The translations under genes were made by a program, and so were the position numbers. A stretch of DNA of 64,000 bases from Parafrankia elaeagni (GTDB lineage: Bacteria; Actinomycetota; Actinomycetes; Frankiales; Frankiaceae). The notes beneath the pieces were generated by a model. It saw nothing but the letters and a program-made list of their open reading frames with translations, did not search any database and had not been told where the DNA came from. The first letter of the stretch is position 1; every line of letters begins with the position of its first letter. Positions 60,599 through 64,000 of the stretch are shown here, piece by piece. Where the stretch lies: assembly GCF_000374165.1 (NCBI RefSeq), contig NZ_KB893750.1, forward strand, positions 56,662-120,661. The letters are read 5' to 3'.

Positions 60599-60705
60599 GG
60601 CCGGTGGGGCGGGACCGCCGCCCCACTGACATCGCCGATCAGGTCCGGACCGCCGGCGCTGGCCGACCGGGCTCTGTCGGGCCGGTTCGGGTCGGAAAAC
60701 GACAG

Positions 60706-60750
60706 CGGCCGCCACCTCCTGACCGCCGGGCGGTCAGGAGGTGGCGGCCG
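60706..60750. terminator. 20-bp perfect-stem bidirectional terminator
   Basis: Arms 60706-60725 and 60731-60750 (left arm CGGCCGCCACCTCCTGACCG) are exact complements around a CCGGG loop, between the ends of the DUF6158-like and DoxX genes. Confidence 0.85.
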
Positions 60751-60835
60751 GCCTGGGCGAGGCGCCGGGCGATCACGGGCGATCACGAGATCGCCGCGGG
60801 CCCGAGGCGCCCGGCAAGCAGGTGGCGCCCGACAG

Positions 60836-61348
60836 TCAGGTGGTGGGCGCCGGCTTCTCCGGCCGCCAGGCGCCGCCGAGCAGGGCGGCCGAGCCGACGA
60901 CTCCCAGCCCGACGGCGATGAGGCCGCCGGCCCACCCGTCGAGGTCGATTCCGATCGCGTGGTCCAGGGACGCCCTGCCCGGCCCGAGGATCGCGATGCC
61001 GGCCGCGACAACCGCGATCATGAGCACGTACTCGTACCCCTGGCCCGGCTTGAAGATGAAGAAGCCGTTCTTGCGGTGGGCGGTGATCCCTGCCACCACC
61101 ATGGTCCCGATGATCGCGCCCGCGCTGAACGGGGTCAGGAACCCGAAAGCGAGCCCGAAACCGGCCGCGAGTTCCGTCAGGCCGGACATCCAGGCATGCA
61201 CGATGCCGGGCCGCAGGCCCATGCTCGAGAACCAGCCCGCGGTGCCCTGCACACCGCCGGGCCCGAAAATGTGGTTGTAGCCGTGGGCGACGATGGTCAG
61301 GCCCACGACGATTCTGAGCACGAGCGCCGCGGTGTCGGGCGAGGTCAC
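60836..61348 (-). CDS. DoxX family membrane protein
   Basis: About 170 residues with four membrane helices in the DoxX pattern: ALVLRIVVGLTIVAHGYNHIFG, MSGLTELAAGFGLAFGFLTP, GAIIGTMVVAGITAHRKNG and VLMIAVVAAGIAILGPG, split at the gaps. DoxX proteins are associated with quinone or thiol redox reactions at the membrane (in mycobacteria, an oxidoreductase complex with SodA and SseA); no such partner is adjacent. The GTG at 61348 is chosen since GGAGG lies 8 nt upstream, inside the longer TTG-started frame. Confidence 0.88.
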   Translation of the reverse strand: MTSPDTAALVLRIVVGLTIVAHGYNHIFGPGGVQGTAGWFSSMGLRPGIVHAWMSGLTELAAGFGLAFGFLTPFSAGAIIGTMVVAGITAHRKNGFFIFKPGQGYEYVLMIAVVAAGIAILGPGRASLDHAIGIDLDGWAGGLIAVGLGVVGSAALLGGAWRPEKPAPTT

Positions 61349-61523
61349 GGGTACTGCCTCCAAGGGAGGGGACCGGCCAGTACGGACGGTTGGGATCCAT
61401 GGGTAACGAGTGGCGCGAGGTTGTTCACCGGGTCAGAGAGGTCTGCTGCACCGCAGACGCTAGCGGTACTTCGGCGCAGATTCGACAGCTTGCGCGCTGA
61501 AGGCCGGCCCGGTGGCTTTCAGC

Positions 61524-63029
61524 TCAGCCGGTGGTCCCGTTCGTGGTCCCGTTCGTGGTCCCGTCCCCAGGGGGCACAGCCGACGCCGGGCCGGTGTCGA
61601 AGTGGCGGGGCGCGCGGTCGGGGCGGGTTCCGTCCACAGGCCCGAGCCCGGTCACGGCGGCGACTGTTCGCAGCCAGGAGGCGGTCAGCTCCGACCGGAC
61701 GCCGAGGGCGGTGCCCGGATCGTCGAGGGCGTCGGCAACGGGAAGAACGGCACCGTCATCCCTGGTCCAGGTGGGGCTGTAGGTGAGGCCGGCGATCATC
61801 CAGCCAAGCCCGGTGTTGCGTACCAGCACATGCAGCAGCAGGCCGTCCCGACTCCGGGCGCTGTCGGGCGTATTCCCCGGGGTGCTGCCACGGGTACCCG
61901 CGGCGGAGGCCGTGGCGGCGCTCATGCCGTAGGCGACGTACTTTCCGTTGACTGCCTCGAACGGCTGCACCGCGCCGCTGCCCGAACCCACCACCAGGTC
62001 GATCAACGGCGAGCCCAGCAGCTCGCGGGCGGTGAGACGCTGCCGTTCGGTCGGTGGGGTCGATGCGGCCGGTTCGGTCGGCGGGGGGCCACCCCAGTCC
62101 AGTGAAGCGATGACCAGGTCGGCTCCGGCGTCCCGGGCGCGGGCCGCGTCCTGCAGGATCCGCGCGGGGTCGAGGCGGTCGACTCCTCCGTCGGTGTCAC
62201 CGCCCGTCGCCCCCCGGGCGGTCGCGGACTGGCCCGCGTCGGTGGCCGAAAGCAGCGCGATCTGGGCACCGTGGACCGGCAGCATGGTGAGTGCTCCGGC
62301 CTCGGCGCGGTCGCGCGCCGCTCCGCTGTGGGTGATCGAGGCGCCGTCGAGCGCGTCCAGCAGGCTGCTTCTGTCCGCGTCCCCCAGCTGGGCGGTGTGG
62401 CCGGTCGCGGTGGCACAGGCGTCGAAACCGGCCCGGCGCAGTGCCTCGGCGGCTGGCTCGGGCGCTCCGGTGAGGATGACGGGGCCCTGACAGACCGCGA
62501 GATCGGCGGAGGAGAGCAGACTGCCGAGCGGCGCCAGTGTCGCACCGGCCGCGGCAGCGGTCAGGAGAAGCCCGCCGCTGAAGATCAGCGTCAGTTCCGT
62601 GGCCTCCCGGTCCGGGGCGCGGCCGCCTGACGGACCTCCCGTCGACGGTGGCCAGGCCGACCGGGCGGTGGCGTCCGGATGGGTGGTGGCGTCCGGATGG
62701 GTGGCGCGGATGCCACCGGGATCACTGCCGACAGTCAGCAGATGCCGGCTCAGGATGTCTGGATACAGCCCGAAACCCACGGCCGCGACCGCCAGGACGA
62801 GAGCTCCCGCGATCAGGAGCCGGCCGGACGGAGGGTCTGGCCGACCGTCCGTCGGCACTGCAGGGCGCGGACTGTTCACTTCGGGCGGGTGCGACGAAGC
62901 CGGGCGATGCGCGGAACGTGGGCGATGTACGGAAAGCGGTCGGTGCCACGAGCGCCGGCGGTGCCACGAGCGCCGGCGATGCCAGGGGCGCAGCTGGTGC
63001 CGGAAGCGTCTGCGCGGCATCGTCCCCAT
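61524..63029 (-). CDS. CapA/PgsA-like protein with degenerate active-site motifs
   Basis: 501 residues: an Arg/His-rich cytoplasmic start with RRSWH repeats, one membrane segment (LLIAGALVLAVAAVGFGLYP, about 70-89), a second hydrophobic stretch (LTLIFSGGLLLTAAAAG), then a domain matching the bacterial capsule synthesis (PGA_cap) fold: GFDACATATGHTAQLGD, ALTMLPVHGAQIALLSAT, GADLVIASLDWGGPP and LIDLVVGSGSGAVQPFEAVNGKYVAYGM. The usual metal/phosphoesterase motifs (GD, NLE, NNHxxD) are changed to SGG, VCQ and TGHTAQLGD, so catalytic activity is doubtful. N-terminal codon repeats suggest the true start could be internal. Confidence 0.68.
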   Translation of the reverse strand: MGTMPRRRFRHQLRPWHRRRSWHRRRSWHRPLSVHRPRSAHRPASSHPPEVNSPRPAVPTDGRPDPPSGRLLIAGALVLAVAAVGFGLYPDILSRHLLTVGSDPGGIRATHPDATTHPDATARSAWPPSTGGPSGGRAPDREATELTLIFSGGLLLTAAAAGATLAPLGSLLSSADLAVCQGPVILTGAPEPAAEALRRAGFDACATATGHTAQLGDADRSSLLDALDGASITHSGAARDRAEAGALTMLPVHGAQIALLSATDAGQSATARGATGGDTDGGVDRLDPARILQDAARARDAGADLVIASLDWGGPPPTEPAASTPPTERQRLTARELLGSPLIDLVVGSGSGAVQPFEAVNGKYVAYGMSAATASAAGTRGSTPGNTPDSARSRDGLLLHVLVRNTGLGWMIAGLTYSPTWTRDDGAVLPVADALDDPGTALGVRSELTASWLRTVAAVTGLGPVDGTRPDRAPRHFDTGPASAVPPGDGTTNGTTNGTTG

Positions 63030-63148
63030 CGCTCGGGCTGGTCGGACGGGTGGACCCCTCCAACCTAGGCGACGGGTGTCGGCCCCACTACTCTTGGTAG
63101 TTCGATCTTTCTGAGATCTGAGATCTGAGAGGTGAGGCCGATCCCGCG

Positions 63149-63823
63149 TCAGACCGCGGCGGTCCCTTCCGCCGCTGAGATCGCCGGCACGGACTCGATG
63201 ATCCGCGTCAGCATGGAGCGCAGCGCTGTGCGCTCGTCGGTGGACAGGGGGGAGAGCAGCAGGTCGTTCATGCGTTCCACCCGGCTCGCGACATGGCTGT
63301 GGGTCGCCTCGCCGCGCTGCGTCAGCCGCAGGACGTTGCGGCGGCCGTCGCGAGGATCGCGGACACGGCGGATCAGGCCGCGCTGCACGAGGCGGGCCAC
63401 GACGTCGGCGACGGTGGAGCGGTCGAGCGACGCCCGTTCACCCAGCGTGCGCTGGTCGATGTCGGGGTCGGCGAGCAGGCTGTTGAGAACGACGAACTGC
63501 GGCGGAGTCGTCTCGGTGGAGACGACTGCCGTCCAGAGTTGATATGTGACCTGCTGCAGACGGCGGGCGAGCTGTCCGGGGTGTGTCGACAGGTCTGCGA
63601 CGGGCCGCGCACGGCCGGGGTCGGTCTCCTCGGCCGGCCGTCTCGGTCCCGGGTATCGCTGGTTCACGGCGTCCTCACGGGTCTGGATGGTCACATGCTC
63701 GGATCGTGTGAGCGGGGTCAGGGCTTCGTTCCATTCCGGGCTGTAGGGCGGGGACGTTCGTGCGCCCGACGGCAGGGCTTCGTGTTGGTCATCATCTCGC
63801 ATCTGTACGCCCGTTGCCGGCAA
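63149..63823 (-). CDS. MarR-family transcriptional regulator
   Basis: A winged-helix protein of up to 224 residues; the MarR domain spans about 80-215 with LWTAVVSTETTPPQFVVLNSL, TLGERASLDRSTVADVVARL (recognition helix) and the wing GLIRRVRDPRDGRRNVLRLT, then dimer helices. MarR proteins are usually repressors released by phenolic or oxidative ligands. The first 75 residues look non-conserved, so an internal GTG near 63694 may be the start. It is 120 nt upstream of the CapA-like gene on the same strand and may control it; TGAGATC direct repeats lie between them (about 63111-63131). Confidence 0.82.
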   Translation of the reverse strand: MPATGVQMRDDDQHEALPSGARTSPPYSPEWNEALTPLTRSEHVTIQTREDAVNQRYPGPRRPAEETDPGRARPVADLSTHPGQLARRLQQVTYQLWTAVVSTETTPPQFVVLNSLLADPDIDQRTLGERASLDRSTVADVVARLVQRGLIRRVRDPRDGRRNVLRLTQRGEATHSHVASRVERMNDLLLSPLSTDERTALRSMLTRIIESVPAISAAEGTAAV

Positions 63824-64000
63824 GCCGGAGGAATCGAACGAGGGCGACCCCCCGGAACGGGTAACTCATCCGGCATGTTCCAAAAACATCACCGGTTACC
63901 GAAAGATATGGATCGCGCGGTGCCGGACCTCCGCCGCCGATCTCCGATGATGGTCATCGTGCTCAGTGAGTGTGCCTGACATGGCGCCGTCCGGGGGCAG

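Overview
The window is chromosomal DNA of very high GC from an actinobacterium. It carries many GTG and TTG starts, dense overlapping operons, and lineage markers: MurT/GatD, two mycothiol-dependent-isomerase (DinB-type) proteins, Excalibur and NlpC/P60 cell-wall proteins, a c-di-AMP riboswitch and a 6C-type small RNA. Overall style resembles Frankia or a close relative, but the genus is an inference and no 16S or other decisive marker is present. I see no phage, IS element, CRISPR array or integrase; the only clearly decayed gene is a C-terminal AraC-type regulator remnant near 5.6-5.8 kb.

Layout. 0-5.4 kb: Excalibur membrane protein, cytochrome P450, a 26-residue membrane microprotein, a group II PLP decarboxylase and an NAD(P)-binding protein. 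5.6-7 kb (minus): regulator remnant, tRNA-Ser(CGA) with terminator, tadA and its partner gene. 7.5-10.2 kb (plus): murT-gatD, then a membrane-anchored hydrolase-like protein lacking its nucleophile. 10.2-12.7 kb: a non-coding stretch with a putative 6C RNA, then an NlpC/P60 lipoprotein under a c-di-AMP riboswitch. 13.4-22 kb: coiled-coil protein, MuiA-like protein, hemerythrin-like protein, a three-gene signalling operon (receiver-PP2C phosphatase, CHASE3 histidine kinase, Rcp1-like regulator) and a DinB-type protein. 22.2-30.5 kb (minus): GH26-like secreted hydrolase, a two-gene molybdopterin oxidoreductase/cytochrome b operon, an LmeA-like protein, acyl-ACP desaturase, thymidylate kinase and an amidohydrolase. 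30.7-35.9 kb (plus): glutamine-synthetase-like enzyme divergent from the amidohydrolase, then pyruvate carboxylase.

36-43.6 kb is an envelope-glycosylation locus. An OmpR-type regulator, its kinase, a GT39 membrane glycosyltransferase and a GT2-GtrA lipid-sugar synthase run on the minus strand. A divergent membrane-anchored protein shares an intergenic region carrying four 11-bp phased repeats. 43.7-50 kb is a second signalling locus: a NarL-type regulator and a lone receiver face a 4-nt-overlapping ABC ATPase, histidine kinase and FtsX permease operon. 50.3-57.3 kb: secreted protein, DUF3237-like protein whose stop overlaps a large LuxR-type (LAL) regulator, mycothiol isomerase-like protein, metallo-beta-lactamase-fold protein with a YdhR-like partner, and MscL. 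57.3-63.8 kb: an Hsp70 ATPase-like domain fused to a hammerhead-like domain and a seven-repeat WD40 propeller, a proline-rich repeat protein coupled to a DUF6158-like protein, DoxX, a CapA-like protein and a MarR regulator.

Strong perfect hairpins sit between most convergent gene pairs and are the likely terminators. The features of greatest interest are the Hsp70-WD40 fusion, the kinase inserted inside an ABC transporter operon, the phased repeats at the glycosylation locus, the two RNA regulators, the microprotein and several probable pseudo-enzymes.
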